Source of the DNA: Maribacter spongiicola
GTDB lineage: Bacteria; Bacteroidota; Bacteroidia; Flavobacteriales; Flavobacteriaceae
NCBI RefSeq assembly: GCF_004364165.1
Contig: NZ_SOAY01000010.1
Coordinates: forward strand, 124,001-188,000
DNA length: 64,000 nt
Reading direction: 5' to 3'
The translations under genes and the position numbers were made by a program. The notes below the pieces were generated by a model. That model ran no database searches. It saw nothing but the letters and a program-made list of their open reading frames with translations, and was not told the DNA's origin. Shown here piece after piece: positions 1 through 8,574 of this stretch. Each line of letters opens with the position of its first letter. Position 1 is the first letter of the stretch.

Positions 1-626
1 TGCAAAACCAACCTTCGTAGCCTGCGATTATTCAATGTGATACTATGCTTTTTGCCTTTCTTACCGGTAAATTCAAACTTTAGCTTATTCTTACTTGTTT
101 TTAAATGTCTTGTTCTTAAGGTAGACAAGCCATAAGTTTTGTTTCGTTTTGCATATTGCCGGTTTCCGATTCGAATATGGGTTTCTTCCATTAACCTTAC
201 AATTAGGGCGAGAACTTTTTCTTTAGGCCATCCATCTAACTGTAAATCTTCATCGACCTTTTTTCTAATAAGAGGCAAGGCTTCCCCAAATTGATGCATT
301 CTTAAAAACTTGGTTCTGTTTCTGACTAATAACCACAATTCATGGTAACGGTATTGAAGTCTATGCTTCATATCATACCCAACCGCTTGCAAATGTGCAT
401 TGGCAATCGGTGCAATTTTTACTTCTTGCCATGCAGGCGGTATCACCAGTTTTTTAATCCTTGATAATTCAGCTTTTTTGCAGAGCGGTTTGTTTTTTAG
501 CAGATATAAAAATTGATCTTTCTCTTTTATCCGCAGTATTGATAATGCTTCTCTATTCACATATTTTAAGTGCATATGTGCTGCTACATCATGTGGTTCG
601 CTCGCTAAAAGTTCTGAATAGTTCAT
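1..626 (-). CDS. DNA topoisomerase IB (C-terminally truncated by window edge)
   Basis: The reading frame opens at ATG 626-624 on the minus strand and runs off the left edge, giving about 208 residues. The text PPAWQEV, then HLQAVGYD and QYRYHE around residues 65-95, then HIRIGNRQYAK with YGLSTLR near residues 160-175, is the characteristic series of the bacterial (poxvirus-like) type IB topoisomerases. These enzymes relax supercoils through a 3'-phosphotyrosyl intermediate. The catalytic tyrosine region lies outside the window and cannot be checked. It stands alone, divergent from the DUF2652 gene. Family assignment is firm; the physiological role in this organism is not known from sequence. 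Confidence 0.85.
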   Translation of the reverse strand, partial: MNYSELLASEPHDVAAHMHLKYVNREALSILRIKEKDQFLYLLKNKPLCKKAELSRIKKLVIPPAWQEVKIAPIANAHLQAVGYDMKHRLQYRYHELWLLVRNRTKFLRMHQFGEALPLIRKKVDEDLQLDGWPKEKVLALIVRLMEETHIRIGNRQYAKRNKTYGLSTLRTRHLKTSKNKLKFEFTGKKGKKHSITLNNRRLRRLVL

Positions 627-901
627 TTAAAATTCTTTAAAATAGTACTGATATAGATATAGAAAACACTTCTTTTGTTTATTGTTTTAAAGACAACATC
701 AAACAAAAATAATCAAAGAGGCTTTTTATTATGTGTTCTATACCGTTCTATTGTAACTTAAAAGGATCTATTCAAATAAATCTCATGGCTTTAAACCCAA
801 ATCGATTGCGATAGTAATTTTATCGTACGCGATCTTTTTAAAATTAAAAGTTATTTACCTTTCACCCTCACTTACGACTATTGCTTATGAAAGGAGAACC
901 A

Positions 902-1492
902 ATGTTAATATGTATACCAGACATAAGCGGCTTTACAGAGTTTATGAGCGAAACGGATTTCGATTTGAGCTCAAAAATTATCCCTGCCCTACTGAATCAA
1001 ATTATCTACACCAATAAAATTGGACTAAAAGTTTCTGAAATTGAAGGTGACGCGGTTTTGTTTTTTAAGACCGGCGAAATGCCCAGTCTAGAAAATTTAA
1101 TTGATCAGTGCAGACAATTTTATACCGAGTTCTACAAAGAACTAAACTCACTTAGAGTAAAACATAAGAAAAATAAAGATGCCGATTCGATGCCAGACAT
1201 TCTGGGCTTAAAAATCATTTTACATTACGGTAAAGAAATTGCGTTGACTAAAGTTGGCAACAGCATTAAACTATTTGGCGAAGACTTGATTATTGCACAC
1301 AAACTTTTGAAAAACAAAATTAGATTAAGCGAATATTTATTGCTTACCGAAGGCTTAACTAATTACTATAAAGAGAATAATTTAGATAACCAATTCGATT
1401 GGGGATCGCTAAAACAAAACTCAACGGAGTATGACCATGTAGGTGAAATTAACTACTCATATATCAATTTAAAACCCTTGGTAGAAGAATAA
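902..1492 (+). CDS. DUF2652 protein with class III nucleotide-cyclase-like fold
   Basis: This 196-residue protein starts with PDISGFTEF (residues 6-14) and has SEIEGDAVLFF around residues 45-55. The DI-GFT and GD pair recalls the two metal-binding aspartates of class III nucleotide cyclases (here D7 and D50), which is how DUF2652 proteins are usually described. Activity is unproven for the family. I prefer the ATG at 902: it is preceded by AGGAG at 6 nt spacing and puts the conserved motif at the N-terminus. ATG 887 and TTG 881 are in-frame alternatives. It is monocistronic, between topoisomerase IB and dps. The substrate and even catalytic competence are unknown. Confidence 0.75.
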   Translation: MLICIPDISGFTEFMSETDFDLSSKIIPALLNQIIYTNKIGLKVSEIEGDAVLFFKTGEMPSLENLIDQCRQFYTEFYKELNSLRVKHKKNKDADSMPDILGLKIILHYGKEIALTKVGNSIKLFGEDLIIAHKLLKNKIRLSEYLLLTEGLTNYYKENNLDNQFDWGSLKQNSTEYDHVGEINYSYINLKPLVEE

Positions 1493-1566
1493 GTTTTACA
1501 TCACTTCTAAACTGTAAAACGTTCATCATTGCCTCTTATGAGTCAATGATAACCCTCTATATCCTT

Positions 1567-1574
1567 TAATTTTG
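1567..1574 (+). promoter_or_regulatory. -7 promoter element of dps
   Basis: TAATTTTG matches the Bacteroidota -7 consensus TAnnTTTG exactly and lies 23 nt before the dps start codon. No convincing -33 element is asserted. Confidence 0.5.
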
Positions 1575-1597
1575 TAACAGAAAAATTAAATAAAATT

Positions 1598-2065
1598 ATG
1601 AGCTATTTAGATATAAAATCAAAAGATATACAACCAATCGTTGATGAATTGAACATATTGTTGGCAGATTACAATTTGTACTACCAAAATCTCAGAGGTT
1701 ACCACTGGAATGTTTCCGGAAAGAACTTTTTTGACCTTCATATTAAGTTCGAAGAACTCTATACCGATGCAAGAATTAAAATCGATGAAATTGCTGAGCG
1801 TATCTTAACTCTAAGACATAACCCAACTAGCGAGTTTTCAAAATATTTTGAAATGTCATCTATTAAAGAAACATCTTCTCTAATTGCAGATACCGATATG
1901 GTAGACCACATTTTAGATCAACATGAGATTTTGTTGAAGCAAATGAACAAGGTAATTAAGAAAGCTGAAGCTGGCGGTGATGAAGGAACTATTGATATGA
2001 TCGGTGGTTATATTGGCGAGATTGAAAAAGTAAGTTGGATGCTTGATGCCTGGTCAAAAGAATAA
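1598..2065 (+). CDS. dps: Dps-family ferritin-like DNA-protection protein
   Basis: The 155-residue length is typical of Dps. It shows the family pattern RGYHWNV (H36), FFDLHIKFEELY (H48) and KIDEIAERI (D63, E67), the residues that form the inter-subunit ferroxidase site. Dps dodecamers oxidise Fe(II) with peroxide, store iron and protect DNA in stationary phase or oxidative stress. The gene has its own -7 box and is followed at once by a strong terminator, so it is transcribed alone. No lysine-rich DNA-binding tail is obvious, so the protein may act mainly in iron/peroxide detoxification. Confidence 0.95.
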   Translation: MSYLDIKSKDIQPIVDELNILLADYNLYYQNLRGYHWNVSGKNFFDLHIKFEELYTDARIKIDEIAERILTLRHNPTSEFSKYFEMSSIKETSSLIADTDMVDHILDQHEILLKQMNKVIKKAEAGGDEGTIDMIGGYIGEIEKVSWMLDAWSKE

Positions 2066-2090
2066 AATTTAAATACATAGTAAAGTATAA

Positions 2091-2124
2091 AAAAAGCACC
2101 TCATTAAAAGAGGTGCTTTTTGCT
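2091..2124 (+). terminator. Rho-independent terminator of dps
   Basis: A perfect 12-bp stem (AAAAAGCACCTC / GAGGTGCTTTTT) with a 7-nt loop starts 26 nt after the dps stop and ends in a T-run. The A-run on the other side may let it also work for the minus-strand gene at 2159. Confidence 0.85.
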
Positions 2125-2158
2125 TTCAACTAGATTACAAATGCAATCTAATTGTTTA

Positions 2159-2353
2159 TCATTTTACTACTTTTCGCATTAAATATAACATACCAAATTT
2201 TTTGGCTGCAGAAAATGCGGTTGACACCCAGTTATACGGACTCAAATCTTGCTGCACATCTTGCTTTAACCCTTTTAATTCTTCTAAAGCTATTTGTCTC
2301 TCCAACTTCAGGCGTTTTAAATTATACTCTATCTCATTAAAATTTTTGTACAT
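2159..2353 (-). CDS. Small coiled protein, DUF6327-like
   Basis: This 64-residue protein has a charged helical N-terminal half (residues 5-35, rich in E, K and L) and a short C-terminal segment ending in a basic tail. It is the last gene of a three-gene unit (YtxH-like, holin-like, this gene) on the minus strand. The same trio recurs in flavobacteria, where the third member is usually annotated as DUF6327. The two plus-strand frames over the same bases are rejected because they lack this conserved context. The function is unknown; location near the membrane is inferred from its partners. Confidence 0.65.
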   Translation of the reverse strand: MYKNFNEIEYNLKRLKLERQIALEELKGLKQDVQQDLSPYNWVSTAFSAAKKFGMLYLMRKVVK

Positions 2354-2360
2354 ATCTCTA

Positions 2361-2708
2361 TTAGTTAAAAAATTTATCCGACAACTTTCTTACCAACATG
2401 TTATCTATTTTACCTCTAAAAATATAGGCTAAAATCAATAGTATTATAAATAAAGCTCCTGCTATTAAACACGCGCCTACCATACTCTCGAGAACATTCG
2501 CCAAGAAAACAACACCAGCTACCGTTATAAATATAAGTGCCAAAAAAGCAAGACCACCTATAACTGCCATTTTCAGCAGCATACCGGTGGTCATTGTTAA
2601 TTGTTGAAACACTTTTAGCGTATAGTATTCTTGGGTTTTCTTATAGTAAACCTCTCCTACATCAATTGCCTTGTTAGACGTTTCGTTAAGTGATTCAATA
2701 ACTCCCAT
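2361..2708 (-). CDS. Phage-holin-family (Phage_holin_3_6-like) membrane protein
   Basis: 115 residues with an amphipathic N-terminus (residues 1-40) and two long hydrophobic helices at about 45-72 and 75-100. This is the layout of the Actinobacteria/Bacteroidota 'phage holin family' membrane proteins, which are chromosomal and not evidence of a prophage. It is immediately downstream of the YtxH-like gene (stop and start adjacent) and 7 nt upstream of the small coiled protein. It is likely an inner-membrane partner of both in an envelope-stress unit; its biochemical role is unknown. Confidence 0.75.
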   Translation of the reverse strand: MGVIESLNETSNKAIDVGEVYYKKTQEYYTLKVFQQLTMTTGMLLKMAVIGGLAFLALIFITVAGVVFLANVLESMVGACLIAGALFIILLILAYIFRGKIDNMLVRKLSDKFFN

Positions 2709-3041
2709 TTATACTGTTTTCTGCAGTTTCTTATTTTTCATTTTCAACTCAGCTAACTTTTTCTCTAAAGTTGAAATAACATCATCTGTCTTATAACTTA
2801 AATCAGATACTAAAGATTCTACTCGTGCATCTAAAGTTACTTTTTCGTCGACCATTTTAGATGCTACTCTATTTTTAAGATCTACTGCACTTTCAGTAAA
2901 ATTATCTCTTGTTGCAGCTGCTTGGTCAGCAATTAATTTTCTTGTGTTCTCACCTTTATCTGGTGCATAAAGAATTCCTAAAGCTGCACCGATTGCAGAA
3001 CCTGCAATAATTGCTAATAATGTATTTCCGCTATTGTTCAT
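2709..3041 (-). CDS. YtxH domain-containing protein
   Basis: 110 residues. An N-terminal Gly/Ala-rich hydrophobic segment with LLAIIAGSAIGAALGILYAP (residues 8-27) is followed by the charged KGENTRK turn and a long coiled region to the C-terminus. This is the signature of YtxH proteins, small membrane-anchored general-stress proteins. It is first of a tightly spaced three-gene minus-strand operon. The adjacency to dps suggests a general-stress setting but proves nothing about regulation. Confidence 0.85.
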   Translation of the reverse strand: MNNSGNTLLAIIAGSAIGAALGILYAPDKGENTRKLIADQAAATRDNFTESAVDLKNRVASKMVDEKVTLDARVESLVSDLSYKTDDVISTLEKKLAELKMKNKKLQKTV

Positions 3042-3221
3042 ATTAAATATTTTAGATTAAACGTTTTTTATTCGTGATAAACTATTGCTTATCGTGTTGT
3101 ACAAATGTCTAAAATAAAGATACAACTACTTAACTCAAAACCTTTTAAAATTGACGTTAACAATAGCTTAAAAGGGTTAAGAATTATTTGAAACGAATTA
3201 ATGCATCAAACTGTTTACCTC

Positions 3222-3229
3222 TAAATTTG
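3222..3229 (+). promoter_or_regulatory. -7 promoter element of the aldehyde dehydrogenase gene
   Basis: TAAATTTG is a perfect TAnnTTTG box and its G lies only 5 nt before the ATG at 3235. Transcription would therefore begin at or within a few bases of the start codon, giving a leaderless or nearly leaderless mRNA. Confidence 0.5.
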
Positions 3230-3234
3230 TAACT

Positions 3235-4596
3235 ATGAAAGAATATGAAACTAAGAATCCGTACAACAGTGAAGTTGTTAAGACTTATGTACAAGACAGC
3301 ACTGCCGATATAGATAAAAAACTACAAAAAGCCTTAGCTATAGAAGCCTCTTGGGCAGCTGTAGAAATTGAAGATAAGTGCGAACTTCTTTCCAATGTGG
3401 CAGAACTGCTTATAGACCGTAAAGAGGAATATGCAGAGCTGATGACCCAAGAAATGGGAAAACCTTATTCTCAAGGTATTTCTGAAATTGAAAAATGTGC
3501 TTGGGCATGTGATTTTTATGCACATAATGCTGAAAATCTTTTAGCCGATGAGCTCATAGAAACCGATGCCGATGAGAGTTTTATTAGTCATGATCCCTTA
3601 GGTTGCATTCTTGCCGTTATGCCATGGAACTACCCATTTTGGCAAGTAATACGTTTTGCGGCACCTACATTAACCGCAGGTAATACCGCATTGCTTAAAC
3701 ATGCACAGAATGTAACGGGTTGCTCACTTGCTATTGAACAATTGTTTTTAGATGCAGGATATCCTGAAGGATGTTTTCAAAGTTTAAAAGCAGGTCATGA
3801 AGAGATTGAGAAGCTTATTGCCAATGACGGAATCAAAGCGGTAACCTTAACCGGAAGCGAAAAAGCCGGTAAATCAATAGCAGGTACGGCAGGAAAGAAC
3901 TTAAAGAAATCTGTTCTTGAACTTGGCGGAAACAATGCATGTATCGTTTGGGAAGATGCCGATTTAGATGAGCACATCGATACTATGGTAATGGCACGTA
4001 TGCAGAATACAGGTCAAAGTTGTATCGCTGCAAAACGCTTTATTGTTTGTGAAAACATTTATGATTATTTTCTAGAAAAATTTACGGCAAAAGTGAAATC
4101 ACTTAAAAGCGGTGATCCTATGAAAGAAGATACTTTTATAGGTGTTATGGCTCGAGAAGATTTAGCCGAAGAACTTCAAAAACAAGTGAACGACTCTATA
4201 AAACAAGGTGCCAAGGTTGTGTTAGGCAATATGCGCAATGGTGCATATTATTCTCCTACCATACTTACAGATGTTACCGAAGATATGCCGGTTTTTAAAG
4301 AAGAAACTTTCGGCCCTGTGGCGGCAATTATTAAAGCTAAAAACAGAGAAGATGCTATTACCATAGCAGCGAATTCTAGATTAGGACTCGGTAGTATGTT
4401 ATTCACAGAAGATACCGATGCGGCAATGGATATTATTTCCGACATACCAGACGGGGCATTTTTTGTCAACGATATGGTAAAATCTGATCCTAGATTACCC
4501 TTTGGTGGTACAAAAGCATCTGGCTATGGTAGAGAATTATCTAGAGAAGGTATCTTAGAATTTGTCAACAAAAAAACAGTTTATATTAAAAAATAA
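3235..4596 (+). CDS. NAD(P)-dependent aldehyde dehydrogenase, succinate-semialdehyde dehydrogenase type
   Basis: This 453-residue protein covers the whole aldehyde dehydrogenase fold. ELGGN carries the general base E229 and GQSCIAAKR the catalytic nucleophile C263; KEETFGP and the C-terminal PFGGTKASGYGRE are also present. The short length and sequence style fit the GabD-like subgroup that oxidises succinate semialdehyde or related small aldehydes to acids. No GABA transaminase is nearby, so the true substrate is open. It is first in a likely operon with the 56-residue membrane protein (5-nt gap) and perhaps the phosphoesterase lipoprotein. Confidence 0.9.
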   Translation: MKEYETKNPYNSEVVKTYVQDSTADIDKKLQKALAIEASWAAVEIEDKCELLSNVAELLIDRKEEYAELMTQEMGKPYSQGISEIEKCAWACDFYAHNAENLLADELIETDADESFISHDPLGCILAVMPWNYPFWQVIRFAAPTLTAGNTALLKHAQNVTGCSLAIEQLFLDAGYPEGCFQSLKAGHEEIEKLIANDGIKAVTLTGSEKAGKSIAGTAGKNLKKSVLELGGNNACIVWEDADLDEHIDTMVMARMQNTGQSCIAAKRFIVCENIYDYFLEKFTAKVKSLKSGDPMKEDTFIGVMAREDLAEELQKQVNDSIKQGAKVVLGNMRNGAYYSPTILTDVTEDMPVFKEETFGPVAAIIKAKNREDAITIAANSRLGLGSMLFTEDTDAAMDIISDIPDGAFFVNDMVKSDPRLPFGGTKASGYGRELSREGILEFVNKKTVYIKK

Positions 4597-4601
4597 TACG
4601 C

Positions 4602-4772
4602 ATGAATAAAGAAACAGAAGAAACAAAATTCGTTAAAGAACCTGAAGAGAATACACAGCAATATATACTTCAGAAAAATAAAAAAACAAAAGTAGGGATT
4701 ACCATTTTAGTAGCTTTTCTAGTACTACTTGTAATTGGTGTTATTGTATCGAACATATTTTTCACCAACTAA
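4602..4772 (+). CDS. Small single-pass membrane protein, unrecognised
   Basis: 56 residues. A charged N-terminal half (rich in E, K, Q and T) is followed by KTKVG and one hydrophobic helix (about residues 31-52) ending NIFFTN. It begins 5 nt after the aldehyde dehydrogenase stop and ends 24 nt before the next gene, so it is probably co-transcribed. I do not recognise the family. The predicted topology is cytoplasmic N-terminus with a C-terminal membrane anchor. Confidence 0.6.
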   Translation: MNKETEETKFVKEPEENTQQYILQKNKKTKVGITILVAFLVLLVIGVIVSNIFFTN

Positions 4773-4796
4773 AAACTAGTATCTAATAATTGATAA

Positions 4797-7700
4797 ATGA
4801 TCAACCAACCAATTAAATCCACTTGGGTAAAACATCTCACATTTACCATTTTAGTACTGTTAGGTTCTTCCTGTGCTACATTTAAAGAACAAAGCAATAT
4901 AAATAATGAGAAAATCACAGCAAATAAAGAAGTGACCTATTCTTTTTACATTGCTGGGGGATTAGGAAATTCTTCTTCATTACCAAATAAAGCTCTATTG
5001 CAGCGCTTTAAAGAAGAGCTTGATCGTGCTTCTGAAAATAGTACTTTACTATTTACCGGAGATAATATTTCACCAGATATAAACAATTGGGATATTGATA
5101 GTTTACTTATCAAAGCACAGTTAGATATATCATCTAATTTTAAGGGAGAAACCGTTTTTTTACCCGGTAATAATGAATGGAAAAGCTACGAACTTAAGAA
5201 AATTGAAAAGGTTGAAAATTTATTAAAAGATATTGCAAGAGAACATACTGCGGTTGTACCCAATAATGGTTGTCCGATAGAACATAGGGTCATTAACGAT
5301 GACTTAGATCTGATAATAGTTGACTCGAAATGGTTCGTGTCCAATTGGTCTAGAGTTGAAGATATCAATAGTAAATGCACAGACATTATTACCCGTAGAA
5401 GATTTATGGAAGAACTCGAAGGGTATATTGGCGATGGGGCTGGTAAAAATATCGTAATTGCAATGCACCACCCAGTTTTTACAAATGGTATTTATGCGGG
5501 GAATACAACTCTTAAGGACCACCTTACTCCAATTCCTGTTTTAGGTACCATCAAGAATACGGTAATGGGCTTAGGTGCCTTTGATCCTGAACATGTAAAT
5601 TCTAGAAGATATAACTACCTAAGAATAGCGGTAAGTGCCTTAGCACAGGCTAACGATAGAATTACACTAGTTTCTGGTCATGAAGAAAGTCTTCAATTAT
5701 TAGAGGGTGGTGGTATTCATCAAATCATTAGTGGCTCTTTAGGTACAAAAAGTGCAACTAATCTAGGAGATGGTAGAATTACCGCAATAGGTGGGTCTAT
5801 TGAATACAAAGGACAATATGCTTTTGGAGATAGAGGATTTGCTAGACTAGATTACTATAAAGATGGAAGTTCAAAAGTTACTTTTATCTCTGAGCATAAT
5901 CTTGATAAAGATACCGAACTATCTGTTCTGCCTGAATTTGAACCTAAAAAAGAATATACCCAATTTAACATAAGCTCGCAATTAATAGAGAATAGTGCAA
6001 TTTTAGATGATCCTAATGATTTTAACAAAAGTGCAGCTTATACATTTCTTTGGGGTGATCGTTATCGTAAATATTATGGTCAACCTGTAGACGCACCAGT
6101 TGTAAAACTTGACACTCTATATGGTGGTTTATCTGTAGTAAAAGAAGGTGGTGGTCACCAGTCTTTTTCGCTCCGTTTAGAAGATGCCAATGGCAAACAG
6201 TACGCAATGCGTTCTTTACGAAAAAGTGCCTTAAAATTTCTAAAATTTAAACTCCCCGGCATTTCATATAATACGGAGGATTATCAAGATACTTGGGCAG
6301 AAAAAGCTATTTCTGATTTTTTTACTACTGCCCACCCATACATGCAGTTAGTTATTGACCCTTTGGCCAAATCTGTACAAATTAACCATTCTGACACCGA
6401 TTTGTTCTATGTTCCAAAACAAGATAGTTTAAAGCAATTCAACGAAAATTATGGTGATGAACTTTATTATATAGAAAGAAGACCTTCAGAAGAGCAGGCT
6501 AATTATAAAGGTTACAGAAGAAGTATTGATCAAAATTCTGGCAAAGTTGTAGATTATGAAAGTACAACAGATATGCTTGAGAAAATTAAAAGTGATGAAT
6601 CATATTCTGTTGACGAAAGGGCATTTATACGTGCAAGAATTTTTGACATGTTATTAGGCGATTGGGATCGTCACCAAGACCAATGGAGATGGGTTGAATA
6701 TGAAAGTCCGGATGGTGAAAAAGAATTTTTGCCCATTCCTCGAGATCGTGATAATGCCTTTCCAAGATTTGACGGCAAAGTTATACCTTTTGTAAATTGG
6801 TTTGCTCCAAATTCAAGAAATTGGGAAACTTATGATGATGATGTTGATAATGTAAAATGGCTGAACCTTTCTGGCAATAAATTAGACCGAGCCTTGCTAA
6901 CCTCTTTCGGACCCGAGGTTTGGGTCGAAGAGGCTATAGCCATACAAGAAGGTATGACTTCAAATGTAATTGAAAAGGCATTCACCCGATTGCCTAAATC
7001 TGTACAAGACGAAACCTCTGAATTTATTAAAGAAAGTCTAAAGCAACGTCTTTCAACCTTGCCTGAGGTCGCAAAATCATATGCTGAATACCTCAACAAA
7101 ATCGTAGCTGTAACCGGCACCGAAAAAGATGATATTTTCACCCTTACAAAGATGAAAAATGGTGACACAAAGGTTGAAGTAAAACGAATCTTATCAGACG
7201 AAAAAGATGAATTAATTTATTCTAGAATTTTTAACGATAGTCTAACCAAAGAACTTTGGGTTTACGGTTTAGGCGATGATGATGTTTTTAAGGTTGAAGG
7301 AAGTGAAAACCCTAAAACAAAATTAAGAATCATTGGTGGTTATGGTAAAGACACTTATAAAATCGAAAATAAGAAAAGAGTGAAATTATATGATTGGGAA
7401 CATGAGAAAATAAATATTGAAGAACTAGAACCTGCCACATCGTTTTCGAATAACTATGAAACAAATACCTTTCATTTTAGATTCTTTGAGCCTAATAGCA
7501 ATATTTTAATGCCAAATATTGGGTTTAGAACAGATGATGGTTTCTTTTTAGGTGGCTCAAACACCTATACGCAAGATGGTATTGACGGTAATACTTTTAA
7601 ACAACGACATACTGTAAGCGCCAATTACTTTTTTAAATTTAAAGCTGCAGAAATCTCTTATTCTGGTGTATATGGTAGCGTTTTCCCTGGGTGGAATTTT

Positions 7701-8522
7701 GAAATGGATGCTTATTTTGCTAATGATAGATATGTAAGTAACTTCTTTGGTTTTGGTAATGAAACCGTAAACAATGAAGATGCATTGAACAGAGACTATT
7801 ATAGAGGTAGAACTAGAACATTTAAAGCAAGTGCCGGTCTAGCTTTTTATGACCTACGGATAAAAGGTTTATTTGAATCTTTTAAAGTAGATGACAATCC
7901 TAACAGACTATTTAATTCAAATAACTTAGAGGATGCGGTCTTTGATAATCAAAATTATGGAGGGGCGGAACTGACCGGTTTTTATGATCGTGACGATGCC
8001 GGTGATTTCCCTTCTAAAGCTATTTATTTCGGTTTTTCAGCAGGATATAAAATCAACCTGAACAATAATGCCAACAAGTTTGGTTATGCCTCTTTAAAAG
8101 TTGGGATCGATCACAAATTAGAATCTAAGGGGAACCTAGTTCTAAGTACAACTGCAGAATACAAAGGTCTTTTCGATTATAACGATGTCTATTTCTACCA
8201 TACCCCGTCAATTGGTGGTAATAATGGTTTACGTGGATTCAGAGATGAAAGATTTACAGGTAAATCATATTTCTATCAATCATCGGACATTAAATTGAAG
8301 CTTAAAAGCTATGTTACGGCAGTTGCACCAATTACCGTTGGGATGTATGGCGGATTTGATTATGGTAGGGTTTGGATGCCAAATGAAATTTCTAATGTAT
8401 GGCACACCTCTCAAGGTGGTGGTTTCTGGATCAGTAGTTTAAAAGCACTGACCCTTAATATAGGGTATTTTAATTCTAAGGAAAGTAACCTAATTCAAGT
8501 CGGCTTCGGACTTTCTATTTAA
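4797..8522 (+). CDS. Outer-membrane lipoprotein fusing calcineurin-like phosphoesterase, a DRH/DRD middle domain and an Omp85-like beta-barrel
   Basis: 1241 residues. The signal peptide ends in LGSSC (C26), a lipobox. Residues about 45-370 look like a calcineurin-type metallophosphoesterase: FTGDNISP, LPGNNEW, AMHHPVF and SGHEESL give the Asp/Asn/His metal ligands. A middle region holds GDWDRHQDQW (about 621-630) and PIPRDRDNAF (about 645-655), conserved-looking acidic motifs resembling the metal sites of HipA/FAM20-like kinase folds. That resemblance is my inference only. From about residue 900 it is rich in beta-strand repeats, with SIGGNNGLRGFRDERF (about 1143), the BamA/Omp85 barrel signature. 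The protein is probably anchored in the outer membrane. Its substrate is unknown. Confidence 0.8.
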   Translation: MINQPIKSTWVKHLTFTILVLLGSSCATFKEQSNINNEKITANKEVTYSFYIAGGLGNSSSLPNKALLQRFKEELDRASENSTLLFTGDNISPDINNWDIDSLLIKAQLDISSNFKGETVFLPGNNEWKSYELKKIEKVENLLKDIAREHTAVVPNNGCPIEHRVINDDLDLIIVDSKWFVSNWSRVEDINSKCTDIITRRRFMEELEGYIGDGAGKNIVIAMHHPVFTNGIYAGNTTLKDHLTPIPVLGTIKNTVMGLGAFDPEHVNSRRYNYLRIAVSALAQANDRITLVSGHEESLQLLEGGGIHQIISGSLGTKSATNLGDGRITAIGGSIEYKGQYAFGDRGFARLDYYKDGSSKVTFISEHNLDKDTELSVLPEFEPKKEYTQFNISSQLIENSAILDDPNDFNKSAAYTFLWGDRYRKYYGQPVDAPVVKLDTLYGGLSVVKEGGGHQSFSLRLEDANGKQYAMRSLRKSALKFLKFKLPGISYNTEDYQDTWAEKAISDFFTTAHPYMQLVIDPLAKSVQINHSDTDLFYVPKQDSLKQFNENYGDELYYIERRPSEEQANYKGYRRSIDQNSGKVVDYESTTDMLEKIKSDESYSVDERAFIRARIFDMLLGDWDRHQDQWRWVEYESPDGEKEFLPIPRDRDNAFPRFDGKVIPFVNWFAPNSRNWETYDDDVDNVKWLNLSGNKLDRALLTSFGPEVWVEEAIAIQEGMTSNVIEKAFTRLPKSVQDETSEFIKESLKQRLSTLPEVAKSYAEYLNKIVAVTGTEKDDIFTLTKMKNGDTKVEVKRILSDEKDELIYSRIFNDSLTKELWVYGLGDDDVFKVEGSENPKTKLRIIGGYGKDTYKIENKKRVKLYDWEHEKINIEELEPATSFSNNYETNTFHFRFFEPNSNILMPNIGFRTDDGFFLGGSNTYTQDGIDGNTFKQRHTVSANYFFKFKAAEISYSGVYGSVFPGWNFEMDAYFANDRYVSNFFGFGNETVNNEDALNRDYYRGRTRTFKASAGLAFYDLRIKGLFESFKVDDNPNRLFNSNNLEDAVFDNQNYGGAELTGFYDRDDAGDFPSKAIYFGFSAGYKINLNNNANKFGYASLKVGIDHKLESKGNLVLSTTAEYKGLFDYNDVYFYHTPSIGGNNGLRGFRDERFTGKSYFYQSSDIKLKLKSYVTAVAPITVGMYGGFDYGRVWMPNEISNVWHTSQGGGFWISSLKALTLNIGYFNSKESNLIQVGFGLSI

Positions 8523-8574
8523 CTCAACTAATTTATTCGTACTTTTCTAAAGCGTTCGATCATATAAAAAAAAC

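Noticed and set aside
2361-2708. Holin annotation as a hint of a prophage
   Set aside because: The holin-family protein sits in the common chromosomal YtxH trio and no other phage gene is near.
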